DNA of 64,000 nt, taken from positions 2,232,001-2,296,000 of the forward strand of contig JARWIR010000062.1 in NCBI GenBank assembly GCA_029959085.1, written 5' to 3'. Below the pieces are notes generated by a model that worked only from the letters and a program-made list of their open reading frames with translations, was not told the origin of the DNA and did no database searches. The translations under genes were made by a program, and so were the position numbers. Shown here one piece after another: positions 1-11,961 of the stretch. Every line of letters begins with the position of its first letter. The stretch's first letter is position 1. The DNA comes from Nemophila menziesii (lineage: Eukaryota; Streptophyta; Magnoliopsida; Boraginales; Hydrophyllaceae).

Positions 1-1126
1 GAAATTCCGAAGCCACTCGGCTTCTTCAGCAGCTTTGTCTAAAGCTATAAACTCAGATTCCATAGTGGATCTGGCTATGCACGGTTTCTTAGTGGATTTC
101 CAAGACACAGCTGCTCCTCCTAACATGTAGACAAATCCACTTGTGGATTTTGAGTCGGTGGAGTCCGATATCCAGTTTGCATTACTGTATCCTTCTAGTA
201 CAGCTGGATATCCTGTGTACAACAGCCCTTCGTTCATAGTGTATCTAAGATACCTTAGAACTCTTACAGCAGCAATCCAGTGGTTCTTCCCTGGATTATG
301 TGTAAACCTACTTAGCTTGCTTACTGCATGTGCTATATCTGGCCTAGTGCAGTTTGTTAAGTACATGAGACTCCCAATAATCTGAGAGTACTCCAACTGG
401 TTGATCATATCACCAGTGTTCTTAGCAAGATGTAAATTTACATCAATAGGTGTCTTGGCGATATTTGTGTCGACATTACTAAATTTGTTTAATACTTTCT
501 CAATATAGTGTGACTGAGATAGTATAATACCTTCAGATGTTCGGAGAATCTTGATACCCAAAATAACATCCGCAAGGCCTAGATTTTTCATGTCAAACTT
601 ACTTGAAAGCATCCTTTTGGTGAATTTAATCACATCATTGTTACTTCCAATGATTAACATATCATCCACATATAAACAGACAATGACATATCCTGTCTCA
701 TTTCGTTTTACATAAACGCATTTGTCACATTCATTGATCTTGAAATCATTTGAGATCATGAATCTATCAAATTTGTCATGCCATTGCTTCGGTGCTTGTT
801 TTAAACCATATAAAGATTTAACAAGCTTACATACTTGCTTCTCCTTACCTAGAACTACGTAACCCTCAGGTTGTTCCATATATATCTCTTCATTTAGTTC
901 TCCATTTAGGAAGGCGGCTGTTACATCCATTTGATGTATTTCGAGCTTGTATATTGAAGCTATAGCGATTAACATTCGAATGGATGATATTCTCGTGACT
1001 GGAGAATAAGTATCAAAATAGTCAAGTCCTTCTTTTTGACTATAACGTTTTACAACAAGGCGAGACTTGTATTTTTCAATAGACTCATCGGTCTTTAGTT
1101 TCTTCTTGAATATCCATTTGATCCAA
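1..1126 (-). pseudogene. pol: copia reverse transcriptase and RNase H
   Basis: Open on the minus strand from about 1126 to the window edge. The copia RT is clear: [13 protein letters not shown] and [10 protein letters not shown] near 850-930, [16 protein letters not shown] near 780-830, and the catalytic YVDD box ([12 protein letters not shown]) near 650-690. RNase H follows, ending at the window edge with [19 protein letters not shown] and [12 protein letters not shown] at 1-115. Near 1125 the frame shifts by one base relative to the upstream polyprotein: the segment [13 protein letters not shown] is in one frame and [17 protein letters not shown] in another. This part of the polyprotein is far better preserved than gag and protease. 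Confidence 0.9.
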
Positions 1127-2200
1127 GTGGTTTATTCCCAGGAGGGAGATCCACTAGTTCCCATGTACTGTTTTGCATAATGGAATCTATCTCGCTATTT
1201 ACCGCTTCTTTCAAGTATGGGGGGCCAGGGTTTGACATAGCCTCCTTGAATGTTCACGATTCGTCATCTAGCATGTAAGATAGAAAGTCGGGACCAAAAG
1301 ACGTAGAGGTTCTGATCCGCTTACTTCTTCTTGGTTCTCCTTCATTTGGCAATGATTCTTGATCTTGCTTTTCAGTTGGCAATGATTCTTGATCTTGCTC
1401 TTCTTGAATTGCATCACGTGTTCTTTTCAAGGAACCAGATTCTGGTGTGGTCTTGTATGGAAAGTTTGTTTCAAAGAAATGTGCATTTCTTGATTCAATC
1501 ACCGTATTGCCGTTAATGTCAACATGACAAGATTTGTGTACCAGGAATTTATATGCGTCACTATTGTGAGCATATCCAATAAAGACGCAATCGATGGTCT
1601 TTGGTCCTATTTTGACCATTTTAGGAGCAGGAAGTGCTACCTTTGCCAAGCATCCCCACACTTTTAAGTATTTGAAGGAAGGTGGTTTTCCTTTCCATAA
1701 TTCGTAAGGAGTTTTATCTACCTTCTTGTGTGGTACCTTGTTGAGGATGTGATTTGCGGTGAGCAAAGCCTCTCCCCACAAGTTCTGTGGTAACCCTAAG
1801 TTAATCAGCAAGACATTCATCATTTCCTTCAACGTGCGGTTCTTACGTTTAGCAATCCCGTTTTGTTGAGGCGAGTAGGGGGCCATGGTTTGATGTATGA
1901 TTCCATGTTTAGCGCAAAACTCTTCAAAAGGAGACACGTATTCTCCTCCCCTATCTGTACTAAGATTCTTAATCTTTTTTATTTAGTTGATTCTCAACTT
2001 CAATTTTGTATTGCATAAATGCTTCTGAGTCCTCATCCTCACTTCAAAGCAAGTATATTTGACAATACCTTGTGCAATCGTCGATGAAATTTATGAAATA
2101 CTTTTTACCACTTTTAGTTTGCACAAATTTCAATTCACATTTGTCACTGTGACTTAACTCTAAAGGTACCAAAGTCCTTTTCTATAGATTTAAATGAGGT
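1127..2200 (-). pseudogene. pol: copia integrase and C-terminal linker
   Basis: The DDE integrase core is readable in pieces. FIDDCTRY near 2075-2100 carries the first Asp and STDRGGEY near 1940-1965 the second. SPQQNGIAKRKNRTLKEM near 1820-1875 is where the catalytic Glu should be; copia elements usually read ERKNR there and this copy reads KRKNR, so the third catalytic residue is replaced. The region continues with NLWGEALLTANHILN and GKPPSFKYLKVWGCLAKV, typical of copia. The longest frame (1254-1937) ends in a stop just after SYMLDDES, before the RT linker. Another stop follows CQIYLL near 2040, and a frameshift lies near 1975. Clearly dead. Confidence 0.87.
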
Positions 2201-2469
2201 TTTTGTTAATTTTTTACTCAACGCATACTTCACATTTCTTATGAGAATTGAAGTTCACATTAGATAGTAACCCGACGTTTACTAGCTTATTTAATGAACC
2301 AAAATCTATCGTGCCATAAATAAGGTGAGTCAAGGATATATTACTTTCTCGGTTACATTTTGGTAGGTACTATGGTCATTACATTCATCTTACATAAACC
2401 ATCACATAGGTACCCTTTGCCCACAAATATCCCAACTTTAGTGAGAATAAATACTAGTTTGAAGCCATT

Positions 2470-3000
2470 CTTACTCAATCACGAACCTGAAACTAGATTC
2501 CTTCTAATGTCAGGCACATGGAGAACGTTATAGAGACTCAACTCTTTTTCAGAAGTCATTATTAGAATAACGATTCCAGATCCAACTACTTTTGATGTAG
2601 AGAAATTTCCCATACATAAAGTCTCTTCAGTAGTTGCAACTTTGTATGTCTTGAACATACATGTTAGGTGGCCCCAGTATCCACCCACCAGTGTTCGGTA
2701 TTGCCAACCAAATTTACTTTAAACTAATGTAGTAAAATCAATATTATTTGATCTTAGTAGTGGTTGCTTGGCCTTATTTTCCTTTCATGGAATTGCCTTT
2801 ACCCTCTGTGATTTCGTCCATCTATTACTTTACACAAATAGTCATTTCTATTTAACCTCTTAGACTCCTCAACGGGTCTATAAGAGTCGGGATCATGTCC
2901 CACAAATGTATTTTACATAAGTGAAATTGCTGATGGTATGTTGTTATCGATTCCATCATTTCTGGACATATTGTTTGTCTTGGTAGACATCATTTCAATT
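2470..3000 (-). pseudogene. gag-pol: copia gag end and aspartic protease remnant
   Basis: On the minus strand, [10 protein letters not shown] near 2670-2690 carries the retropepsin active-site DTG, followed at once by a stop. In another frame (2479-2688) the text continues as [20 protein letters not shown], the usual copia protease end leading to the pre-integrase region. Sequence from 2700 to 3000 reads as broken gag-like minus-strand peptide with several stops, and I could not place a gag zinc knuckle in it. Confidence is high for the protease part and low for the gag part. Confidence 0.7.
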
Positions 3001-3852
3001 ACCAAGGATTACACAATATTATAGATAATTCAAACAAACGAATTATTCAACCTTTCTCACTAAAAGACAACACAAAAACTTGATTCTTTCTTACGACAAA
3101 ATGATTAAATTAATTTTAATTTCCCAAGTTTTTATATTCTTGTTAGTCCCCCAAATTTTTATATTCTTGTTGTAGAGGATCGAAGAAATTAAAGAGATAA
3201 TCAATTCACGTAAAAGAAGAATCTCAATCAATTAAGAATTCTTTTAGCGGAAAATTTTCAAACCACAAGGTTCGACAAGTATGCCGATACTAGCAAGATT
3301 GATATTAGTTGTTAAAAAAACACACTAATATTACAACGTAATATGACGTTAGTAAGCGAGTATTTTTCTAGTATGTATACACAAGCCTAGAAATCAGAAT
3401 AAGAGAAAAGATATAGAATGTAATATTCATGTTCTGTATACACAGACCCAAAAAAAAATTCCAAAAGTAAAGTTTATAAAACATAAAAAGAAAATGTTTT
3501 CTGGTTTATACCACGTGAATCTAAATACCTTAAATGGTTGTGTTGTATTTGTATAAACCAGTAAAACAATATAGAAACTAATGCAGAAAGAAAATAAAAG
3601 TAAATAATTAATTAACTTTACTTGTCGAGGCTCGGATTGGATCCGATGTCTTTAAGGTATTTAGGCCACGTACAGGTGTCTTACGTTTGTTGGCTTCAAC
3701 CTCCAGGATACAACGACAAAACTATTCAAAAGAAACTGACACACGAATTCTTAAGAATTTCAACGAACTTAATAATGCTGCTTCTTTCTATCTCTCTCTT
3801 ATAATTTTAATGCTTTTGAAAAATGAATGAAGAAAATGGTTTAGTTGGCCAA

Positions 3853-3862
3853 CTATTTATAG
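3853..3862 (-). promoter_or_regulatory. TATA-type box of the copia LTR
   Basis: The minus strand reads CTATAAATAG, which is palindromic, in the position expected for the U3 promoter of the LTR. Transcription would run toward lower coordinates, into gag-pol. Sequence match only. Confidence 0.5.
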
Positions 3863-3963
3863 AAAATGAAAAGGTGGCTTGCCAAAGGTTGTGATGTTTC
3901 ATTTTGGAGTTACAACGTTTACTTAAAAGAACAAAAAACTTGGGCTAGTCCAAATGTATGAAA

Positions 3964-4106
3964 CTAAGGCCCAAAAGCCCAACAAAGATGATGGTCCAAG
4001 TTCATACCCCACCACCTAAGGCCCAACAAAGGTATAGTCCTAAGGCCCAAAAGCCCAACAAAGCTAATGGTCATGGACCTAAGGCCCAAAAGCACAACAA
4101 AGCCCC
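3964..4106. repeat. Short tandem repeat inside the copia LTR
   Basis: A block starting CTAAGGCCCAAAAGCCCAAC recurs at about 3964, 4039 and 4078, with a shortened copy at 4016. Spacers differ in length. It is GC-richer than its surroundings and contains repeated GGCCCA, which in plants can act as a TCP-type (site II) promoter motif, so it may be an LTR enhancer. That role is inferred. Confidence 0.6.
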
Positions 4107-4359
4107 TTTTTTTTTTCTTTCTTTGTTTTATAAAAAAAAAAAAAAAACATATATTATTATTTTTTTTCTTTTAATTTCTCCAAATTACATGACTCAATTT
4201 CTCATTCAATTTCAAATGATTTTAACCAAGTGAATATATTACGTTAATCTTTACGACTTGAATAAACATATTAATATTCGAATCATTTCATTTAAATTGA
4301 GTCACCGACGAACATCGTAAACATGGTCAACACTTGGGTAGAATATCATTTGTCCAACA

Positions 4360-5842
4360 ACTACTACTACACAGCATAAGCCAAAGAGACAATACTTTAT
4401 ACTTGGCTTAGTTTATTGGGTAAATTTACTCCATACCTATATATATTTTATTTAAAAAAAATATTTTATGATATTTTTTTATTTAGTTTCATGTATATAA
4501 ATTTTCCAGTGATGTATGTATGTGTGTCTTAATTAATATTGTCATTTTTCAATTTCTTGACAAGAACAAGATTGATACAAATATATTTTGAAAATATAGA
4601 TCAATTATTAAAGAGGCAAGATTTTTGTAGTGGTGATGGATTTAACTGTTTAGGTCAAGAGGATGGTTATATTTTAATTCTATATCGGATAGGTGTGACA
4701 TAGAGGAACTAAGTGGTTGTAAATTAAGTACTTCTAGTATGTGTAGTGGTATCCAATAAATTGATGTTTTATTTGGATTTTATTCTAAACAATATCTATT
4801 ATGTTATACATTTTGAATGAAACTTTATGTTACTCCCTAGATAGGATAAGTTGACATTTTATATACTATCATTGTTTACTATTATATTGATATGGAATTC
4901 TCCTCCAAAGGAGAACCATTAGAAACATATATAGTTTGGTGATCTGTTTTTTATAATTTTTAAAATTTGTTATTATTTTTTTATTTAAAAAATTTAGACA
5001 GTTAGGTACTTTATGGAAATGTTCTTTTAAAATTTTAAATATTATAGACCAATTTTTTATCTTTATTATACAAATGTGTCTCTATATTTGTGATAATAGA
5101 TATGTAGATATTAGTTGATGTACTTGTACTTGTCTTACAAATAAAATTATTTTTGTTTGGATATATGTTTCTCTTATAAGACCATATAAATATGTTTTCT
5201 CCTTGATAGTAAGATAAATAAGACCAAAAATCCATTCACAATCATATAAATTTGATTAAATAATATTCTTTAATACTTTTAATAGATTATTTGTTTCGTG
5301 AAGAACTTTTATTATTCAAATGACAAGGTTGTTGGCCATTATATTTCAATAATGTAAGGTTTTCCATCTAGTATACAATAAATTTATTGATTTTAATATA
5401 ATTATTTTAGAGTTTTCTCTCACATTTTTTATGATAATATAATTAAATATGATGATTAGATATTAATACAGTTATATATGAATTCTTTTAACGGTGATCT
5501 TACTATCTTCACCATCAACTATTAAGCTTTGAAGGTATAGCTGGATTTGGTCGGGTTTCATTACTTGATGAGTAGATGCGGCTCTTAAAGCCCAACCCAA
5601 ATCTGATTCTGATACCTACGCTCAACATTGATAATGGAATTTGCTTTTGCTGCTCCATTCGTTTTCCTATCGAATTATAAACTTAAACGAGATGTAATGA
5701 AAAATGTTCCATGTCAGAGACTTTATGAAAAAGAGGATTGTAAGAGGTGTGGCCGGATGGGGATATATATACAAATGGCTCTCACCGGGTGGGTGAAAAC
5801 TGTATCTACATTACACTCTAGTTTGACCATAGTTATTTATTG
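4360..5842 (+). pseudogene. Unrecognised array gene, U1 remnant
   Basis: Only the 3' end of block A remains (peptide KPKRQYFILGLVYW at 4380-4420). The B block is near 4560-4702. Block C lies near 4850-4945 and block F near 5286-5352, but block F's GTAAGG donor follows ATAAT instead of ATAAA. Block H (5628-5843) is open for 71 codons and contains LKRDVMKNVPCQRLYEKEDC and KRCGRMGIYIQ. I do not recognise the family. The missing first exon means this copy cannot be functional. Confidence 0.6.
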
Positions 5843-6813
5843 AGTCATTATGTGTTTATTTGTTAAAAAAGAGACTTTTTCTATGTCCTTTTTATTTATA
5901 AAGTCGAAGTAATATTAAGAATGTATATATAATTAATGGTAATATTTTAGTCTTTTATTCGTTAAATTTAGTTAGAGTGATATATCTCTTTTTTCCAATT
6001 TAGTCCCTCATTGTCACTAAAATTTCAAGATTATTTCATCATGTTTTTAAGGTGTCCTACTCTTAGTTCCTCCGGTTTAAACGGGAGAGAATCTTAACAT
6101 TTAAATATGCTTGAAGTTTGCATTCTTTCATTTGAATTTCCTATGTTACCATTGTTCGGATTGTATGCCTAAAACGATGACTTTTCACATTGGAATAATG
6201 AATATAAAGGTAATATGGTCATAATTAAAATAATGTGTACTAGATGCAAATGATAATCACATATAATGACATAGTGTGAGGTCAACTGATGTTCGAAATA
6301 AATTTTTATTTTCAATCTCTTTTATCTATGAGGTTTTATGGTGATTGGGAAATGTGTTGTAATTAAACCTAAAGGGTTAAATTTTTCTTTTATATAATCT
6401 AAGAATATTTTAGACCAGTAAGGTTTCAATTGCTTTGTAAAATAATAAATACTCATTTCCCTTAATGATAAAATTAGTTTTCAAAACCCGTTAGATCAAA
6501 ATATGTGTTTTGTCAATTTTTGGTATGAATTAAAAATATTATATATTTAATAAGTTTAGATTTTTTGGCACGAGCTTAGTTCATTGGGTTTTAAATGACA
6601 AGGCCCCCTTTTAAGACCAACCAAATTTTTCTTCTAGAAGCTCACAAACCCTAGATTATGGTTTGAAAATAAAGCTCCGCCGTCACATTACCAAAACCCA
6701 GTGATTATAAACATATTTACACCTCTATGATTTATATTAATAAAACATTTAGCTTTCTCTTCTTTGTACAATATCATTTACTTCTTATTCTTCCCCTACT
6801 CTCTGAAAAAAAA
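4360..6813 (+). repeat. Array unit U1 (left part lost to copia, LINE part deleted)
   Basis: Begins in the middle of exon block A, where the copia element inserted. It keeps the downstream exon-like blocks and the promoter region before U2, but lacks the whole LINE relic. At about 6298-6312 the sequence jumps from GATGTTCGAAAT, which in other units precedes the LINE part, directly to TTTTCAATCTCTTTTATC, which in other units lies about 3 kb further on. It shares the TTGATATGGAATTC variant in block C with U2, U5 and U11. Confidence 0.9.
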
Positions 6814-8080
6814 ATGTTTGAACTAATTTTCTCATATGAGGAACCAAATTTTCAAAACTTGAACCCTTTTTGTTAGGATCTGACACATTTATATATGTGG
6901 AAGACAACTACTTGGTTCAAGATGGTGGAAAAGATGGTGTACACATTCCAAAACCAACCATAGTAGTTTGTTTTAGGTCCAAGTCAAATAAAATGGTTGT
7001 ATTAAATTCTACGGAAACTACTACTACACAGCATAAGCCAAAGAGACAATACTTTATACCTAGCTTAGTATATTGGGTAAATATTCTCCATACCTATATA
7101 TTTTATTTTTAAAAAATATTTTATGATATTTTTTTATTTAATGTCATGTATATAAATTTTTCTGTGATGTATGTATGTATTTGTGTCCCAATTAATATTG
7201 TCATTTTTCAATTTCTTGACTAGAACAAGATTAATACAAATATATTGTGAAAATATAGAGGATGTTTATATTTTAATTTTAAATCGGATAGGTGTGACAT
7301 AGAGGACCTAAGTGGTTGAAAAATTAATTAATTCTAATATGTGTAGTGGTATCCAATGAATTGATGTTTAATTTGGATTTTATTCTAAACAAGATCTTTT
7401 ATGTTATACATATAATGGAACTTTATGTTCCTCCCTAGATAGGAGAAGTTGACATTATATATACTATCATTATTTATTATTATATTGATATGAAATTCTC
7501 CTCCAAAGGAGAGCCATTAGAAACATATATAGTTTGTTGATCTGATTTTTTTTTATACTTTTTAAAATTTGTTATTATTTTAATTTAAAAAATTTAGATA
7601 GTTAGGTACTTTATGGAAATGTTCTTTTAAAATTTTAAATTCTATAGACCAATTTTTTATCTGTATTATACAAATTTGCCTCTACTTGATGTACTGTACT
7701 TGTCTTAGAAATAGGTTGGATTTCGAGATCCATCCATTATGTATTAATAGTTTTACAAATAAAATTATTTTTGTTGGGATATATGTTTCTTTTATTAGAC
7801 CATATAAATACGTTTTATCCTTGATAGTAAGATAAGGAAGATCAAAAAACCATTCACAATCATATAAATTTGATTAAATAATATTTTTTTATACTTTTGT
7901 TAGGTTATTTGTTTCGTGAAGAACTTTTATTATTCAAATGACAAGGTCGTTGGCCATTACATTTCAATAAAGTAAGGTTTTCCTTCTAGTATACTATAAA
8001 TTTGTTGACTTTAATATAAGTTCTTTTAGATTTTTCTCTCACATTTTCTATGATAATATGATTAAATATTATGATTATAT

Positions 8081-9771
8081 CAAGGGTGATTGACTAGAAG
8101 AGTCCACGAGCCACCACTGATTGCCCATCAGGTCCAGCCAATCACAAATGACAAGCTTACCCTCCGTGACCATTAATTATAATTTTGTTACCAAAACCAA
8201 TTTTGCTAATATCACGCAATCAGTCAAAAATTAGAATATCAAATTTGAAGCGCCAAAAAAAATCAAAGCCCGTTACCCATCGTCGTCTTCAAGGTTTCAA
8301 AGGACAAACCCTACGCCATCAACACAGAGATATTGCAGAGGGTGTATAACCTCAACACATAGATGGGTTATATGCTGTTTTTGGTGGTGTGTGTATACGA
8401 ATTTTAATGTAATATGTTTATTTGTCAATTCAATGACTGTTCTGTTGGTGTGATAGTACAAACATATGGTATATACTAATTAGCTTTAAAACAGGGTGGA
8501 TCATGTTTGTTGTACTGATGGGTTGTTCATGATAAGTGATGGTATATAACTAAACGTAAATTAATAATAAACACGATGGGTATTGCTTCGTAATATCGAT
8601 GGTGTGACTGTTGAATTGGGTGGGTTAGACGTTTTTGCCTTAAAGTGGTGGTGGGTTATGTATATTTTGTTGATGGGTTGCATATTATAACTAATGGGTT
8701 ATGATAGTCACATGTTTAAACTGACTAATTACAAAACAACAATATGTAAGGGACATAAAACATTCTTTTATTCATAAATGGAGTAGTTCAAACTAATAAC
8801 TGAGTGTGCATAAAAATACACTTATTGATAGATAAAACCAAGAAAAATAAAATGTACGAGTAACGATAGATTAACTACGAGGTTTAGGACATGTTGATCG
8901 GTTGTGGTACGTATATGTGTGACAGTTGCTACACATTCGTCGTTGTGAAGCATCTGCACGCTCTCGTTCTGATGGGAACCTCTTCTTCTTTGGTCTACCA
9001 GACTGAGTACACTAGCTCAAACTCCTTATCAACCAACGCTGCCCATGTTTCTTTCGCACAATTTTTTATAGACTCGTAAGAATCAAATAATATGAATAAC
9101 TTCAAAGCCTTCTCTTCGTTGAAACGGATACGAAGAGCACGTTGGTAGCCATGTCTAATTAAACACAACAAAGAAGAATGTATATCTTAGCAAAAAACAA
9201 AATTGTGCTGCATATTATAACAACCCTTAAAGAACCATTGTAACGCTATACATAATATGAATGATTATAGGCTGTTCTATAAGTCTGTAAACATTTAAAC
9301 CTATCAAAATGATATATTCATATATTGTGATGAATTGTTTTAGTATTCTGTAAACACTTAAATCTATCAAAAGCTAAATAAGAAAATGCTATATTCAAAA
9401 GCTTAATGTAATCAAAATGCGATAAAACAAATAAAAGAAATAAAACTAAACATACCTTTGATGTCGACTGTGGATGAATGTTGTGATGAGTAATGCTGAA
9501 GCTAATAACGGTGGTCTGTCTGCACGAGTTGTGTTGTTAAAACGCTTAACAATTTACCATAATAAAAGTGTTATAATAACGGAATTTGATAGATATGCTA
9601 CTTAATGGAATCAATTAATTGCGATAATCATGGATATATATGATATTATCTGATTACGCAGGAGGGTAATGTTGGAATACTAAAGAATTCAATGGACCTG
9701 CTAGGGGAAAAAATAGGGGTTGGACCTGATAGAAGTGTATAGTTGGGTTCTAAGACTTAATAGGGATTTAT
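8081..9771. mobile_element. Mutator-like (MULE) insertion in U2
   Basis: About 1.69 kb absent from every other unit. U5 gives the empty site: GATTATATTGATACAG runs straight through. The flanks here are TGATTATAT on the left and CTCTTATAT on the right, matching at six of nine bases, as expected for a worn 9-bp Mutator-type duplication. The two ends share degenerate inverted repeats: both contain ATCAGGTCCA about 50 bp in, preceded by weaker similarity. A minus-strand fragment of transposase-like coding sequence supports the MULE call. Sequence 9160-9770 shows no gene. Confidence 0.65.
8871..9150 (-). pseudogene. MULE transposase C-terminal fragment with zinc knuckle
   Basis: The minus strand reads SGRPKKKRFPSERERADASQ at 9008-8950, then CSNCHTYTYHNRSTCPKPRS and a stop at 8871. 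A basic GRPKKKR linker followed by a CCHC zinc knuckle is how plant MULE transposases and related SWIM-domain proteins end. The spacing here is CX2CX5HX4C, one residue longer than the common CX2CX4HX4C. Just upstream, in another frame, is GYQRALRIRFNEEKALKLF, ending in ELVYSVW and a stop. The catalytic transposase core is missing, so the element depends on another copy for movement. Confidence 0.6.
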
Positions 9772-11034
9772 CTCTTATATTGATATAGGTAAATATGAAA
9801 TTTTTAGAAGGTGATCTGACTATCTTCACCATCAACGACTAAGCTCTGGAGCTCTAGCTGGATTTGCTCGGGTTTCAATCCTTGATGATTAGATGCGGCC
9901 CCTAAAGCCCATCTTATTTCTGATTTTGATTCCTACGCTCAACGCTGATAATGAAATTTTCTTTTGCTACTCCATTCGTTTTACTATCGAATTATACACT
10001 TAAACGAGATGTAATGAATAATGTTCAATGTCAGAGACTTTATGAAAAATAGGTTTGTAAGAGGTGTGGCCGGATGGGGATATATATACAAATGGCTCTC
10101 ACCGGGTGGGTGAAAACTATATATGCATTACACTCTAGATTGACCATAGTTATTTAATGAGTCATTATGTGTTTCTTTGTTAAAAAAGAGTCTTTTCCTA
10201 TGTATTTTTTAATTATAAATTCGAACTAATATTAGTAATGTATATATAATTAATGGTAATATTTTAGTCTTTTATTCGTTAAACTTAGTCAGAGTGATAT
10301 AACTATTTTTTCCAATTTAGTCCCTTATTGTCACTAAAATTTCAAGATTATTTCACCATGTTATAATGGTGTCCTACTCTTAGTCCCTCCGGTTTAAACG
10401 AGGGAGAATTTTAACATTTAAATATGCTTGAAGTTTGCATTTTTTCATTTGAATTTCCTATGTTACCATTGTTCAGATTGTATGGCTAAAACGACAACTT
10501 TTCACATTGAAAGAATGAATATAAAAGTAATATGGTCATAATTAAAATCATGTGTACTAGATGCAAATGACAATCACATATAATAACATAGTGCAAGGTT
10601 AACTGATGTTCGAAATGTAAGACAACTTCCACCAAACAACAAGAACAATGGGATTTTGCATCCGAGAATTAAGCAACAACAATATGGACCATATGCCATC
10701 TTCTAGCTTGACCACTAAAATGTCGACCCTATGCCTTATACGATTGACAACTAGGAATAATTTAACTTGCAACACAAACAACATCGACATTGACAACTAG
10801 GATTTGTAGTCAGGATCACGAGGGATTTGGCATTTCACAGTTTGACACTGAAATGCAGAAGTTATGTTAATTACTTCTACCGTGGTTTGAACTAGGATTC
10901 TACTTAGAAAAAAAGGTTTGGGTTATTCAAACCAAATTATTGAGCTCATAAAAGCCCTAATTTGTTTTTAAGCCTATATATACCATCAAATATCATTAGT
11001 GAATCAATTTTGGCTAGAATTTGAGCTCCCTTTA

Positions 11035-11682
11035 GTCATTTGAGAAGAGAAGGGGCTTATTTAGCAAAGAGAAGAAAGAGAAGAGTTACATCACCCTCTA
11101 TGTGTCCCTCCTTGTTAGTTTCAAGAAACCAAGACTCAAAACTACCCTCATCATCACAAACCTTCATAGCTTTGGGAAATGAAAGAAAGATATGTTACAT
11201 CATTTCTTCTGGGAGATTATAAAAGTGGTAACTTTGAGTGAAGGAGCATTACGCATTATAAAATATAACTCCAAACCAAGTATTACCATTACAACAATTA
11301 AATATAAAAAAATAAGTTTTATGGGTATTTTTGCATACCAAATTGTGATTCAAAACGAAGGATATGTAGGGTTGTTGGATGATGAAGGTATAGTCAATTT
11401 TTTTATTTCTAAGGGAGTAATAACTTGATAGTTTGAATGTGTCTTATAGCTTCCCTTAGGTGAATGAGATGAAATAATTTTATATTCCTCCTCCAAAGAA
11501 TGGAACAAGATATGAACAATGAATTTTGCTGCAGGTGAAACACTTTTAAAATAAGCTTAGTAGTTCTACCTAATCCATTAGCACGTAGGAGTTCCCATTA
11601 CTTTTGAAAAATTTCATAATCTTGTAATTTGATCAGGATATGAGCCGATATCCATTTGTCACTCCAATTATCAATCATTGAT
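11035..11682 (-). mobile_element. LINE relic in U2 (truncated)
   Basis: Minus-strand homologue of the LINE segment seen better in U3, U4 and U9. It includes the zf-RVT-like segment (11040-11250) and the linker to the RT end (11450-11680). The upstream RT C-terminal part (the GFRKFEVMN segment of other units) is gone, because a deletion joins TATCAATCAT directly to the inside of the hAT MITE. Confidence 0.7.
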
Positions 11683-11961
11683 AACAAATCATACGACCTT
11701 TTCTCGAGCCGATCTAGAGTTATTAATGAATAATGTGTTTTTGTATAGGTTTAACAATATATTTATTGATAACGAAAACATTAAATTACATATCATAAAT
11801 TTTTAACGAGTTAACGAACGAGCTCGAGCGTACGTATTTTTTTAACGAACGAGTTCGAACATTTTTTTTTCTTCGTTTGTAAAGACGAACGAGTTCGAAC
11901 GAGCATTTTACCGAACCGAGCTCGAGCTGCTCGCGAGCGGCTTGGTTCGTTTACAGCCCTA
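11683..11961. mobile_element. hAT-type MITE in U2, left half deleted
   Basis: Retains the right terminal repeat (GGTTCGTTTACAGCCCTA) and the right 8-bp target copy TTGATAGG. The left terminus was lost in the same deletion that shortened the LINE relic. The junction near 11683 runs from ATCATTGATA into the MITE interior ACAAATCATACGA. Confidence 0.75.

Larger units (their letters stand above)
1..4359 (-). mobile_element. Decayed Ty1/copia LTR retrotransposon, cut by the left window edge
   Basis: Read on the minus strand from high to low coordinate: LTR, remnants of gag and protease, integrase, then reverse transcriptase and RNase H, which runs off position 1. Protease, integrase, RT in this order defines Ty1/copia (in Ty3/gypsy, integrase follows RT). 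The outer LTR end is placed at 4359: the minus strand there begins TGTTGGAC, a classic copia TG start, and the next bases (from 4360) are array-unit sequence found intact in the other copies. The element therefore inserted inside array unit U1, and its other LTR lies left of the window. Several stops and frameshifts make it non-autonomous. No clear tRNA-Met primer site was found. Confidence 0.9.
3170..4359 (-). repeat. 5' LTR of the copia element (inner edge uncertain)
   Basis: The outer edge at 4359 is supported by the TGTTGG start and by the junction with array sequence. The LTR contains a TATA-type box at 3853-3862, downstream AT-rich sequence and a short tandem repeat. The inner edge is a guess: the minus strand reads TCTACAACA near 3170, a plausible CA end, but no TGGTATCAGAGC-type primer site follows. 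If correct, the LTR is about 1.2 kb. Sequence from 3000 to 3170 would be leader and shows nothing else I recognise. Confidence 0.55.
6814..10160 (+). pseudogene. Unrecognised array gene, U2 copy
   Basis: The ATG at 6814 is present and reads MFELIFSYEEPNFQN, but one base is missing in the run before GAACCC, so the frame hits TAG at about 6873. Reading resumes in the other frame as LGSDTFIYVEDNYLVQDGGK to about 7080. Block B is shortened near 7250-7300. Blocks C (7440-7540) and F (7902-7970) precede the Mutator-like insertion, and blocks G and H follow it (9800-10150). Block H carries an in-frame TAG. Non-functional. Confidence 0.65.

Noticed and set aside
5035..5235. Minus-strand frames reading MDFWSYLSYYQGENIFIWSY in several units (also 20051)
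   Set aside because: No known motif, and they overlap + strand blocks of the array gene; AT-rich chance frames are likely.
8081..9771. U2 insertion as a Helitron (it begins TCAAGGG after A)
   Set aside because: No CTRR end with hairpin at the right border, and the two ends share inverted similarity and a partial 9-bp duplication, which favour a MULE.
11040..11222. Recurring + strand frames reading RNQDSKLPSSSQTFIVLG in all units
   Set aside because: They lie opposite the minus-strand zf-RVT-like LINE segment (FESWFLETNKEGHV) and are its shadow.
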